From Acidobacteriota bacterium (GTDB taxonomy: Bacteria; Acidobacteriota; Terriglobia; Terriglobales; Acidobacteriaceae), in assembly GCA_021779935.1 (NCBI GenBank), contig JAJXZT010000062.1, positions 179,825 to 243,824 on the forward strand: 64,000 nucleotides of DNA, read 5' to 3'. Shown here in pieces: positions 9,219 through 18,167 of this stretch. Within the stretch, counting starts at the first letter, position 1. The number at the start of each line of letters is the position of its first letter. A program made the position numbers and the translations under genes. The notes beneath the pieces are model-generated. The model worked only from the letters and a program-made list of their open reading frames with translations. It was not told where the DNA came from and searched no databases.

Positions 9219-9575
9219 TTGCCGACATTGATTTCCACTCCGACTCGCATTGAAGCCGCAGGGACTAAACCGAAATTGATTGACGAGTACATTGGACGGG
9301 TAAACAGCAAAACCGGAGAAGTGAGCGTGGCGCACATGCGCAGTCCGGAAGGATGGGAAGAGCCGGGACAGACGCCTGCATTCGACGAGTTCACGGTGGT
9401 GCTGCGCGGCGCACTGCATGTGAGGCACAGGGGCGGAGTGATGGAAGTGAATGCGGGCCAGGCCGTGATTTGCCACAAGGGAGAGTGGATACAGTACTTC
9501 ACTCCCAACGGCGCCGAATACATTGCTGTCTGCCTGCCGGCTTTTTCACCGGCAACAGTGCACCGCGACGAATAG
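9219..9575 (+). CDS. Cupin domain protein
   Basis: A small single-domain cupin of about 118 residues. The visible beta-barrel motif is PAFDEFTVVLRGALHVRHRG followed by VNAGQAVICHKGEWIQY, matching the two conserved cupin boxes with a Glu and a His as possible metal ligands. I prefer the TTG start at 9219 because GAGGAG precedes it at good distance and the protein then begins PTLISTPTRIEAAG; an ATG at 9111 would add 36 implausible residues. Cupins of this type can be isomerases, small-molecule sensors or dioxygenase-like enzymes; none can be chosen here. The ligase gene begins 28 bp downstream, so the two are probably co-transcribed. Confidence 0.75.
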   Translation: MPTLISTPTRIEAAGTKPKLIDEYIGRVNSKTGEVSVAHMRSPEGWEEPGQTPAFDEFTVVLRGALHVRHRGGVMEVNAGQAVICHKGEWIQYFTPNGAEYIAVCLPAFSPATVHRDE

Positions 9576-9603
9576 CGCTATTCATACTTCGAGCAACGAC
9601 GCA

Positions 9604-11331
9604 ATGACACCTCTCGCCATTCCAAGACTTACCTTGCACGATTTTGAAGTGCGCTTCGCCGACCGCCATCTGCTGCACGGCGTGGTCCGCAAGTGGGCGC
9701 GCGAAAAACCAAACGCCCCGATGCTGATCAACGCCAGCCGTGGACACGAGATGGATTGGGCAACCTTCGAGCGCGAATCGCGGACGCTCGCCATGCAACT
9801 ACTGCGCATGGGACTGCGTCGTGGAGATTTCGTCGCCACTTCCCTTCCGCTGCTGACCGAACATGTAGTGCTCGAATACGCGTGCTTCCAGATTGGTGCG
9901 ATCATTGCGCCACTCGACTTGCGCCTTGCTCCCGCCGAAGTCATGCGCTCGATGAACCTGCTTCGTCCGAAGATGTTCTTCTTCCTCGGGGCAACGCCGG
10001 TCGCTGACTTTCGCGAGTTGGGACGCGCCGTAAAAAGTCAGTGTTCCTTCATTACGCATCTCGTCCAGTTCTCCGCGCCGGAAGAAACTATCGAAGGCGC
10101 TGAGTCGTGGTTCATGCTCGCCGCGCGCGCGTACGCACTCTCGGGCGACACTTCGGAAGCGGCAACTCAAGCGCGAGCTGCGTATGAACGCGCAACTGCC
10201 GAGGTCAATGAAAATGACGGCGCGCTGGTGATTTTCACAACTGGCAGCACTGGCTCGCCCAAGCCCGCACTGCTCTCCCATCGCAACATTGCCTGCCAAT
10301 GCATGTGCATCAGCGGTGCGTTCTTCGGAGCAGACGCAGGCACGCGCTCGCTCGTCAACCTCCCTCCGTCACACGTGGGTTGCCAGACTGAGCTGCTGAT
10401 GGGCACGCTCTTCGGCGGAGGAACCGCCGTGTTGCTCGAAGTATTCGACGCAACGCGATCGCTCAACGCCATTCAGCAACACGGGGTCGAAACCGTCGGG
10501 CAGATTCCCGCGATGTTCAATTTTCAGTGGCGACTGAAGGATTACGACAATTTCGATCTCAGCAGCCTTCGCTTTGCCGCTTATGGCGGACAACAAGTCT
10601 CGAAGGTGTTTGTGGACAAGTTAGCGACAATGGCGCCGGTTGTCGCGACGGGATTAGGACTGACGGAAGCCGCCGGATTCTGCACCTACGTGCAGGTGGA
10701 GTCGGTGCATGCGGACGATATTTTCGCGGGACTCGGAACCGCGATGCCAGTTTACGAAATGTCGGTGCGCGCACCGATGCGCGAGGACGGCTCCGCTGGC
10801 GATGAGATGCCTGACGGGCAGCTTGGCGAGATTTGCTTCCTCGGCCCTCAGACTTTTCTCGGATACGTGAACGATCCCGAGGCGACCGCACGAACAATCT
10901 CTAAAGACGGTTTCCTTTATACCGGAGATATCGGTTACAAGGATGCACGCGGCCTTCATCTCACCGGCCGCGCAAAGCTTGTCATTAAACCCTTCGGATA
11001 CCAGGTTTTTCCCGCCGACGTGGAAAACCACATGTGCCTGCATGAAAAAGTTGCTTCGTGCGCCGTGGTGGGAGTGGAGCACGCAATGATCTCCGAAGCG
11101 GTGGTGGCGTTCATCGAGAAGGAGCCTGGAGCGGAGATATCCGACCAGGAACTTCATCGGCATGCGCGGGCACTTTCACCGTACATGCGGCCGCGGCATT
11201 ACATCGTGCTGGAAGCGGGACAGATGCCGATGAATCGCGTCATCAAGCCGGACTACATGCGCCTGCGCGAGATGGCGCGCAAGGAGATCGAAACACTGCG
11301 CGCAAACGGCGGGTGGGACGTGAACCTATAG
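9604..11331 (+). CDS. AMP-dependent synthetase/ligase (adenylate-forming enzyme)
   Basis: This 575-residue enzyme belongs to the acyl-CoA synthetase/NRPS adenylation superfamily. The phosphate-binding loop FTTGSTGSPKPALLSHRN is at about residues 210-227, the aromatic/acid motif TGLGLTEAAG follows, then YTGDIGYKDARGLHLTGR carries the conserved Asp and hinge Arg, and a C-terminal lysine is seen in NRVIKPDY. It should activate a carboxylic acid as acyl-AMP and transfer it to CoA or a carrier; no carrier domain is fused or adjacent. The frame opens at 9523, inside the cupin gene, but the ATG at 9604 begins the family-like sequence, so I chose it. It is read with the cupin upstream, which may modify or sense the same acid. 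Confidence 0.85.
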   Translation: MTPLAIPRLTLHDFEVRFADRHLLHGVVRKWAREKPNAPMLINASRGHEMDWATFERESRTLAMQLLRMGLRRGDFVATSLPLLTEHVVLEYACFQIGAIIAPLDLRLAPAEVMRSMNLLRPKMFFFLGATPVADFRELGRAVKSQCSFITHLVQFSAPEETIEGAESWFMLAARAYALSGDTSEAATQARAAYERATAEVNENDGALVIFTTGSTGSPKPALLSHRNIACQCMCISGAFFGADAGTRSLVNLPPSHVGCQTELLMGTLFGGGTAVLLEVFDATRSLNAIQQHGVETVGQIPAMFNFQWRLKDYDNFDLSSLRFAAYGGQQVSKVFVDKLATMAPVVATGLGLTEAAGFCTYVQVESVHADDIFAGLGTAMPVYEMSVRAPMREDGSAGDEMPDGQLGEICFLGPQTFLGYVNDPEATARTISKDGFLYTGDIGYKDARGLHLTGRAKLVIKPFGYQVFPADVENHMCLHEKVASCAVVGVEHAMISEAVVAFIEKEPGAEISDQELHRHARALSPYMRPRHYIVLEAGQMPMNRVIKPDYMRLREMARKEIETLRANGGWDVNL

Positions 11332-11360
11332 TGGATTGCCTCGCGCCTGCGACGCAGGTA

Positions 11361-12701
11361 TTACCTGGACGGCAAGGTCTTTGAAGATGACGTGTTAGTG
11401 AACCCCGCCAGTACCATCGCGTTCTGCACTTCCGGATTCTTCATGAACGTCTGCCAGACCAATCCCGATCGATAGTTCTCCGCCATCAGCATCGCAATGC
11501 CAAGGTCAATTCCAATTACATCGGCGTTGTACCAGTTTGTCAGCGGATTGAACGCATCGACGAAGCTGTAGCGGCCCCAACCCCTGCTCGCGTAGTTCGT
11601 GCGGATGGTGCGCAGCACCTTCAGACAGTCCTGCGGCAGGAACGCCACCGAGCCGCCCGCCGCGCACGGAACGACGCTTCCGTCGATGGGTCCGGTCTTG
11701 GGAGGCCCGCCCCACGCAACATATCCGTTCACCGAATCCGAAGGCGTGATTCCCCACAGCGAATCCGTGTAGTCCGAGAACTGCGATTGCAGGGAGATGC
11801 AGAACGCCTTGTGCGCCTGCGTTGCCAGAACCGAATTCTGGAAATAGTCTGCGTAGTCGTCGTGCTTGTTGCGGAAATCGAACCACGCGTGCGAGAACTG
11901 GTGCGTGAAGAGTGTCGGTGCGCCCGAAATGTAGGTGTAGCCCTGATACTGCACCGTTGGACGGCTCCACGCCTTCCACGTTGCGGGTGACAGCGGATTT
12001 GAAGGCGAACCGATGCCGAGCAGATAGATCATCATCAGTTCGCTATATGTGTCCCACCTTGCGGCGAGAAAGCCTGACTCCGGTTTCCATCCCATGGAAA
12101 GCGTGGTGCCGCCGTTCAGCATCCATGGCCACTCGACGCGGTTGTAGATTTGCGTCGCAAGGCTGACAATCTCCGCTTCCGAAGCATAGTACTGCCGGCA
12201 GGTGAGCACTCCACAGAGCAACAACGCAGTGTCTATCGAAGACACCTCGGAACTAAACATGCGCGCGCCGCTCTGCCAGTCGACAAAGTGGTAGTAGAAG
12301 CCGTGTACGTTGGTGAGTTGATTAGCGACATAGCGCAGCGTGGTGAGCACGCGCGCCTTGATATCAGCGGCAGTTCCGTAACCGCGCTGATCTCCAATGC
12401 AGAGCGCCGTCAGCCCAAAGCCAGTGGAGGCGATGCTGGCAGCCGTATAGCTGTCGCTGCCGGTGGCGTTGGCGCGGTCCTTCACCAGTCCAGTACCGCT
12501 GCCAGCCTGGTTCCAGAAAAACTGGAAGCTGGCGCGCTCTATATCGTCGAGCAACTGGTCGTCAGTTCCCGTATAAGAAGCTGGCGGGGATGGGGCCGAA
12601 CTCGTCTGACCTCCGCCACACGAGCTGATCATGCTCATGTCGAACAGGGGTACGGCAATGAGCGCTTGCGAGAACAGCTTCAACAACTCTCTGCGATTCA
12701 C
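11361..12701 (-). CDS. GH144-type glucoamylase/endo-beta-1,2-glucanase family lipoprotein
   Basis: The 446-residue protein matches the family long annotated as glycoamylase (Pfam PF10091), whose characterised bacterial members form GH144 endo-beta-1,2-glucanases. Supporting stretches are DDIERASFQFFWNQA, STGFGLTALCIGDQRGYG, and THQFSHAWFDFRNKHDDYADYFQNS. Its N-terminus has a twin-arginine-like RRELLKLF followed by a hydrophobic stretch and MISSCGGG, so it is probably a secreted or outer-membrane lipoprotein with the cysteine at about residue 28. It lies 40 bp downstream of the GH39 gene on the same strand, so both are probably made with the TonB receptor. Substrate beta-1,2-glucan is a family-based guess; other glucans are possible. 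Confidence 0.8.
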   Translation of the reverse strand: MNRRELLKLFSQALIAVPLFDMSMISSCGGGQTSSAPSPPASYTGTDDQLLDDIERASFQFFWNQAGSGTGLVKDRANATGSDSYTAASIASTGFGLTALCIGDQRGYGTAADIKARVLTTLRYVANQLTNVHGFYYHFVDWQSGARMFSSEVSSIDTALLLCGVLTCRQYYASEAEIVSLATQIYNRVEWPWMLNGGTTLSMGWKPESGFLAARWDTYSELMMIYLLGIGSPSNPLSPATWKAWSRPTVQYQGYTYISGAPTLFTHQFSHAWFDFRNKHDDYADYFQNSVLATQAHKAFCISLQSQFSDYTDSLWGITPSDSVNGYVAWGGPPKTGPIDGSVVPCAAGGSVAFLPQDCLKVLRTIRTNYASRGWGRYSFVDAFNPLTNWYNADVIGIDLGIAMLMAENYRSGLVWQTFMKNPEVQNAMVLAGFTNTSSSKTLPSR

Positions 12702-12741
12702 GTTCTATCCCGAATCCAGACTACGCCTGGCTTCTTAAATT

Positions 12742-14253
12742 CTAATGCAACTCAACCACGGCGAGCCCATTCACCGGTAGAGTGATTCGCAGCGTTCCAG
12801 AGACGGCCTCCCGTTTCGGAGCCGGCAACTTCGCCGCCTCAATCAACTCCTCGATCTGCTTCTGCGTGGGATAGCGTGGACTGCCCATGCGCTTGTATGC
12901 CGACATCGGATCGCCATGCGAATCGTCGACACGATAGATCGTGGCTTCATGCAACGCGGGCTTTCCCTCCAGCTTCAGCGCAACGGTTTTTGCCGCGCCG
13001 GTGTCACCGGGATTGACCAGGTTCCAGACGGCGAGCACCACCGTGCCGTCTTTTCTTTTCGTCACCAGGACATCGTCCGCCTTGTTCTCGATGCGCTCAT
13101 CGCCGAGTTTGTGCAGCAGTGCGAATGCGTTGAACGATGCCTTGGGAATGCCGTCTTCGGCCATCAGACCGAAACCGCCGTAAAAGGGCTGCTTGATGAC
13201 GCCCTGTTCCTCGAAGACATCCGAGAAGGTCCAGTACGACATCATGTTCACCTTGCCGTCGCACTGGCGAATCGTATCGGCCATCCACGGTCCCATGTAG
13301 ATGGAGTCCGTCACGTTCGGCTCGTTCATGTATGACGCGTTGAACTCGCTCCAGATGAGCGGCAGATGCGGCATCGAAGACGCAAGGATTTCGTCGTGCA
13401 CCTTGCCCACGGCGCGGCAAACCATCTTGTCACGCGGAATCACTTCGTTTGTATGGAAGACGTTTTCCGCTGAGTCATTGCCGTAAACGTGGCTGGAGAC
13501 AAAATCGAGCGGGATATGGTTTTCCTCGCAGTGGCGGATGAACGTGCTTACCCAAGCGGCCTGCGCCGTCGCCGGGCCGCCCACGCGCAAGCGCGGACTG
13601 ACGCTCTTGATCGCCTTGGCCGTCACGTCGTAGAGCTTGAAGTAAGTTTCCTGCTTGGGATTGCCAACCCAGAAGTCAAGGTTCGGCTCGTTCCAAACTT
13701 CGAAGTACCAGGTGGAAACTTCGTCGATGCCGTAGCGATCCACCAGGTGCTGTGTGAACGCCTTGATGAAGTCGGCCCATTTATTCCAGTCCTTTGGCGG
13801 CGCGACGTTCGGCTTATACCAGAAGGCGTGCAGCGCGGCCGGATCGGAGCTGAGATCCTTCGGCATGAAGCTGAGTTCCACAAATGGCTTGACGCCGTTC
13901 TTCAGCAAGCCGTCATAAATCTGGTCGACGTAGGAAAAGTTATAGACGGGATTTCCCTTTGCGTCTTCGCTGTAGACGCCAACCTCGTCCATCAAGATGC
14001 CATGGAAGCGCACATAGCGCATGTCGGTCGCTTGCTTCACTGCCCGCAGATCGTGACGGTAGCTGGAGCGCAGACTGAGAATGGCGCGCCCCGAGCCAAA
14101 CATCTCATCCCAGAAGTGCGGCAGCGGATGGGCCGGTGCGGCGAGATCAACGGTGACCTGCTGCTCCGCCGTGGAACTCTGCGCAGACATCTCGAGGCCA
14201 CCAGTAAACATGAAAAAGGTAATTGCAAAAACCACCGCAAAACGTGCACGCAT
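12742..14253 (-). CDS. GH39 family glycoside hydrolase (beta-xylosidase-like)
   Basis: Starting from the ATG at 14253, which follows GAGGA, the protein has 503 residues with a signal peptide ending near SAQSS. It has the GH39 TIM-barrel hallmarks: YVRFHGILMDEVGVY early, the acid/base glutamate in YFEVWNEPNLDFW at about residue 205, and the nucleophile glutamate in LIWSEFNASY at about residue 310. GH39 enzymes are mostly beta-xylosidases or alpha-L-iduronidases; the HGILMDEVGVY start and small C-terminal beta domain fit the xylosidase side. It is exported. It sits between a large TonB receptor and a GH144 enzyme in one direction of transcription, which points to periplasmic trimming of an imported oligosaccharide. 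Confidence 0.88.
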   Translation of the reverse strand: MRARFAVVFAITFFMFTGGLEMSAQSSTAEQQVTVDLAAPAHPLPHFWDEMFGSGRAILSLRSSYRHDLRAVKQATDMRYVRFHGILMDEVGVYSEDAKGNPVYNFSYVDQIYDGLLKNGVKPFVELSFMPKDLSSDPAALHAFWYKPNVAPPKDWNKWADFIKAFTQHLVDRYGIDEVSTWYFEVWNEPNLDFWVGNPKQETYFKLYDVTAKAIKSVSPRLRVGGPATAQAAWVSTFIRHCEENHIPLDFVSSHVYGNDSAENVFHTNEVIPRDKMVCRAVGKVHDEILASSMPHLPLIWSEFNASYMNEPNVTDSIYMGPWMADTIRQCDGKVNMMSYWTFSDVFEEQGVIKQPFYGGFGLMAEDGIPKASFNAFALLHKLGDERIENKADDVLVTKRKDGTVVLAVWNLVNPGDTGAAKTVALKLEGKPALHEATIYRVDDSHGDPMSAYKRMGSPRYPTQKQIEELIEAAKLPAPKREAVSGTLRITLPVNGLAVVELH

Positions 14254-14275
14254 ACAAACAATCCTCGGAAAAGGC

Positions 14276-14305
14276 GCAAGGGAGCAGCCATAGCCGCTCC
14301 CTTGC
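14276..14305 (-). terminator. Perfect hairpin between TonB receptor and GH39 genes
   Basis: GCAAGGGAGC (14276-14285) and GCTCCCTTGC (14296-14305) form a perfect 10-bp stem with a 10-nt loop. On the minus strand it is followed by CGCCTTTTCC, so it has a short T-run. It probably acts as a leaky terminator that keeps receptor transcript higher than hydrolase transcript. Confidence 0.65.
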
Positions 14306-14323
14306 AGGGGAGGGAGCAACGAG

Positions 14324-17300
14324 TTAGAAGCTGAAACGAGCTTGCAGTTCCACCACTCTTCCTGCCATGGCTCCGGCGGACATCCCGAAGTTCGAGTTCT
14401 CCACTGTAGTAGCTGCACTACCGAACCCGAAGGGTAGCAGGTTGAGGTGGTTGGTGACGTTGAACACGTTCATGCGCAAATCCAGAGCCGCATGTTCGCC
14501 GAGTCCAGCCGCCTGTAACGGAATCGACTTACCCAGCGTCATGTCGAGGTCACCGTAACGTGGACCACGGAAGGAGTTGCGACCAACTCCGGGAACGCCG
14601 GGTTTGGTGTTATTAAAGTACTTCAAGCCGCCGCCAGGGAAATTCCCGTTATTAGCCAGGAACGTGCTGGTGTCTGAACTGTTGCCCGCGCCGCCGTAAT
14701 ACCCAACCGGACGGATCGGACCGAAGCACTGCGAAGACGGAAGGTTCAGGCACTGCGCGTACGTGACCGGGGTCCAGGGGAATCCGGAGTGGAAGGTGAA
14801 AATACCGCTCACTTCCCATCCTCCAAGAACCATGCCCATCAGGTCCGTGCGTCCGCGGAAGAACGGTACCTGGTAGACGAGTGACGTCATGAAATACTGC
14901 GGAGAATCGTAATCCGACGGTCCGTACTCATAGGCTTGATTGAACGGATACGTCTGGTTGGTGGAGAAGCCAGGACCTTCGTTCGACAACTCGTCAAGGC
15001 TCTTGCTCCAACGATACTTCGCCATGAACAGGAGTCCCTTCGAGGAAGACCGGGTCAGGTTCACATCCAGGGCGTTGAAATTCGAAGTGACATCCGTGCG
15101 AGGCATGTACACCGCGCTGAAGTTCGGCGGCACTTGCGCCGGTGTCTGCGGAATGACGAATTTCGCCGGCAGAATCCGCAACAACTTGTGCGCCGAGCTT
15201 CCCTCGTAGCCCAGGCCGAGCACGAACTTATACGGCAACTGCTGTTCGATTCCCAGCGAGTAGTTGTAAACGTACGGGGTAGCGGTGTCCGGAGACGCGC
15301 CCCAGACTTCCACTGCACCGGCATTCGGGAAACCGGTCTGCGGGTTATTGCCCTGGGCAACGGCAAGGTTCGCCGGATAGCTCAGCGGCGAATTGCTGCT
15401 GCCAAGAACGAACTGAATCAGGCCGTTGGCATAGGGCGTGCCCCAGTCCGCACTGGAAGTACCGCAGCACAGTCCGTAGCGGGCGAAGAACGGCGGATTG
15501 CCATGAACGTTGCCATACACGGCATCCGGAAGACGGTCATATGCGACTCCGAATCCACCGCGAACGACCAGTTTGTTGTTGGAAGCGTAAGGCGTCCAGG
15601 CGAATCCAATGCGTGGTGCAAAGTTGTTGAGGTCCTTGTGGTAGAGATCGCCGCCGATTTTCATCGTGGCGTTCAACAGTCCATTCGGGCCGGGAGGCAC
15701 CACCAGGTTCGCCATCTGTCCGTTGGCGGAACTCAGCGGAGAGAAATACTCCCAGCGCAACCCAAGGTTGATAGTCAGGTTCGGACGAACCTGCCAGTCG
15801 TTCTGCACGAACCACGCAATGTTGGTGGTACGGAAATACTCTTGACCGCTGGCGCCGAGTCCGCTGATCGGATTGAGGTTGATCTGTTCGTAGATCGGCG
15901 TGCCGTTGGCGAGGTTCCACGGACCTGAGAACGAATACAACGGCCGGGCGCCGCCCATGGCGTTGTTATTGTCCTGTTCCTTGCGAATCTCGAATCCAAA
16001 CTTCCACGCCTGTTTGCCAATGATTTTGCTGACAATGTCGCGGAACTCGTACTGGTTCTGCGCAAAGATACCCGGCGTATTCTCCGACCAGTTCGCGCCG
16101 AACTCCATGTTTCCCGTCGGCATGCCTTCAATCTGAATGCGCGGAATGCCCCAGTTGACCAGGCCGGCATTTGAAGTCACCTGGTTGAACGCGTAACGCG
16201 AGAAGTTGAACCGCGCTTCGTTCAGCAACGTCGGCGAAATCGTGGTGTTGCCGAGCAATGTAAAGAGCATGTTCAACGGCTTCATGTTGACGTCGGCCGC
16301 GGGCATGCCGTTGGCGCTGCCATCGGCTCCAAGGTTGTCCAGCTTGGTGATGTAGGTGCTCGCGGCAAATTGCGTGTTGCCCATGTTGTAGTCGATCCGG
16401 CCGTTGTACTGGTTGCCGACCGAACGGCTGGGCAGCGCAAATTGCGCATAACCGACATCGGGGATTCCATCAAGCCCGCCGCCCTGTGGCGTGCCGAGCG
16501 ATACGTAGTTCCCATACGTGCCAGTAATGGAGCCGATATCGAGTCCGCCATTCACTACCTGGCATTGGCGGCCCTGATTCGTAAAGTTCGTGCAGGTTGC
16601 CGGCAGAGTATTCACGATCCGCGGAGTCATCCCCTTGGACGACAATGCCTGCAGGATCGCCGTGTTGGCGCGAGATGCTGCCAAAGTCTGGAAATACTGG
16701 GGAAGCATGTAGTAGCCAGTCGAATACGAGGTGTTCGTCTGGTGCTGCCCTTCATACGAGAAGAAGAAGAACAGCTTGTCCTTGATGATGGGGCCGCCAA
16801 GGCTGCCCGCGTAGTCGCGGTAGTTGTTCTGCACTCTCTCCGGCTTTGCATTGTTGTAGCCGCCGTAGCTGGGATACGCGTTAAAGTTCGGGTCGTCGTA
16901 CTTGAAAAGTGCGCTGCCATGGAACTTGTTGCTTCCGGACTGTGACACCACTTTCACCTGCACGCCGGAATTGCGTCCGTCCTGCGCAGAGTAGCTGTTG
17001 GTGGTCACGTTCATTTCCTTCACGGATTCCATGTTCGGCGTGACGACTGCCGCGCCGCCCCATTGCAGGCTGTTTACGCTGACGCCGTCGATCTGGTAGT
17101 TGTTGGCGGAAACTCGTTGTCCATTGCCGCTGATCTGAACCTGGTTTTCCGTCTGGAAAATCGAGGAGTTCGATCCGCCTGGTCCTGTGCCGTTGGGAAG
17201 GAAAACGGCATTCCCGTTTGCCGACCGCGACGAATCTCCAAATACGCCGGGCGCCATTCGGATCAATTCGTAGGGATCGCGTCCAAATGCCGGAAGGCTC

Positions 17301-17737
17301 GTGATCTGGCGCTCGGTAATCGTCTGTTGGATATTCGCGTTTTCCGTCTGTAATCCGTTTGCCGAACCGCTCACCGTCATCGACTCTGTCGCAGTCGGAA
17401 GTTGCAGGGTCATGTTGACGGAACTGATGGCATCACCACCGACGTTGACATCCTTGCGCGTCGCCGGCTTGAACGAACCGGCCGTGATAGTGACGGTGTA
17501 GATACCGGGTGGCAGGAAATCGAGCCGGTAGAACCCGGAGTTAGTAGTAACGGTGCTCTTTGCCACACCCGTGCTCTGGTTCGTGGCAACGATCTTTGCA
17601 TTGGGCACTACCGCGCCAGTGGTATCTGTAACTGTTCCCTGGATTCCGGCGCGAAACTGAGCGGCCGCGGGCAGTGCCACCGCCAGCAACAGCAGGCAAA
17701 ACAGCAGGATGCGAACTGGGGCGCAGGTTCGCTTCAT
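14324..17737 (-). CDS. Oar-like TonB-dependent receptor (glycan locus)
   Basis: The ATG at 17737 follows GGAGGAG with ideal spacing and begins a signal peptide ending near AAAQF, giving 1137 residues. A carboxypeptidase-regulatory-like domain (GIQGTVTDTTGAVVPNAKIV) and TonB plug with a region around residues 130-290 precede a beta-barrel that ends with ARFSF, the aromatic terminus needed for outer-membrane insertion. It should bind and import a bulky ligand, probably the oligosaccharide attacked by the GH39 and GH144 enzymes encoded just downstream. A promoter and LacI-type operator lie directly in front. The long length and absence of SusD are typical of acidobacterial Oar receptors. Confidence 0.92.
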   Translation of the reverse strand: MKRTCAPVRILLFCLLLLAVALPAAAQFRAGIQGTVTDTTGAVVPNAKIVATNQSTGVAKSTVTTNSGFYRLDFLPPGIYTVTITAGSFKPATRKDVNVGGDAISSVNMTLQLPTATESMTVSGSANGLQTENANIQQTITERQITSLPAFGRDPYELIRMAPGVFGDSSRSANGNAVFLPNGTGPGGSNSSIFQTENQVQISGNGQRVSANNYQIDGVSVNSLQWGGAAVVTPNMESVKEMNVTTNSYSAQDGRNSGVQVKVVSQSGSNKFHGSALFKYDDPNFNAYPSYGGYNNAKPERVQNNYRDYAGSLGGPIIKDKLFFFFSYEGQHQTNTSYSTGYYMLPQYFQTLAASRANTAILQALSSKGMTPRIVNTLPATCTNFTNQGRQCQVVNGGLDIGSITGTYGNYVSLGTPQGGGLDGIPDVGYAQFALPSRSVGNQYNGRIDYNMGNTQFAASTYITKLDNLGADGSANGMPAADVNMKPLNMLFTLLGNTTISPTLLNEARFNFSRYAFNQVTSNAGLVNWGIPRIQIEGMPTGNMEFGANWSENTPGIFAQNQYEFRDIVSKIIGKQAWKFGFEIRKEQDNNNAMGGARPLYSFSGPWNLANGTPIYEQINLNPISGLGASGQEYFRTTNIAWFVQNDWQVRPNLTINLGLRWEYFSPLSSANGQMANLVVPPGPNGLLNATMKIGGDLYHKDLNNFAPRIGFAWTPYASNNKLVVRGGFGVAYDRLPDAVYGNVHGNPPFFARYGLCCGTSSADWGTPYANGLIQFVLGSSNSPLSYPANLAVAQGNNPQTGFPNAGAVEVWGASPDTATPYVYNYSLGIEQQLPYKFVLGLGYEGSSAHKLLRILPAKFVIPQTPAQVPPNFSAVYMPRTDVTSNFNALDVNLTRSSSKGLLFMAKYRWSKSLDELSNEGPGFSTNQTYPFNQAYEYGPSDYDSPQYFMTSLVYQVPFFRGRTDLMGMVLGGWEVSGIFTFHSGFPWTPVTYAQCLNLPSSQCFGPIRPVGYYGGAGNSSDTSTFLANNGNFPGGGLKYFNNTKPGVPGVGRNSFRGPRYGDLDMTLGKSIPLQAAGLGEHAALDLRMNVFNVTNHLNLLPFGFGSAATTVENSNFGMSAGAMAGRVVELQARFSF

Positions 17738-17763
17738 AGATCTCTCCTCCGCATACAATCCGC

Positions 17764-17783
17764 CTACTTAATCGTTTAAGTAG
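17764..17783 (-). promoter_or_regulatory. LacI-family operator in front of TonB receptor
   Basis: A 20-bp palindrome centred on CG (17773-17774) reads CTACTTAATCGTTTAAGTAG; 8 of 9 pairs around the centre match. LacI-family sites are typically centred on CG. It starts at the predicted transcription start of the receptor gene and lies 26 bp upstream of its ATG, so a bound repressor would block transcription. The LacI regulator encoded at 18168 is the obvious candidate. Confidence 0.8.
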
Positions 17784-17790
17784 ACGGCGA

Positions 17791-17820
17791 AGCATACTTC
17801 GCAATTATTTATGTTGTCAA
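17791..17820 (-). promoter_or_regulatory. Sigma-70-like promoter of TonB receptor operon
   Basis: On the minus strand TTGACA (17815-17820) and TATGCT (17791-17796) are spaced by 18 bp. The expected start of transcription near 17784 abuts the palindromic operator. The -10 box is embedded in a second inverted repeat, GCGAAG/CTTCGC (17787-17802). Confidence 0.65.
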
Positions 17821-18167
17821 GCCGGAACTTTCATTTTGGACTCCCGGGCGGATGACAATTTGCCCTGAAGCCGCAGATTTTGAAATCCCAATCGGGCTAG
17901 GTTAAGAAAAAACTCGAGCCTTGCCTGTTCAATATTGCTCAATTGCTCACTTTCCCTGGATCACCCCGGAAATCGAATCGGTCGCCTGTGCTGCTGATTC
18001 TTCAGGCGCTTCTCAGAGCTTGGCTTGTTTCCGGCTGAGTTGTGTGCTCCCAGGGCCTCTGCTGCGCCGCAGGCGCTGGGCAAAACAGCTGAGATTGGCG
18101 AAATTTGAACTTTGTCTAAAACCCGAACTTGCCCCCCGCATTTCCCGGCTTGTAAGGTGCGTCATGA
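17821..18167. other. Intergenic region upstream of LacI regulator gene
   Basis: This 347-bp stretch lies between the receptor promoter and the LacI gene. I see no gene in it and no promoter for the rightward regulator that I can defend; no second copy of the CG-centred palindrome was spotted here. Confidence 0.45.
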
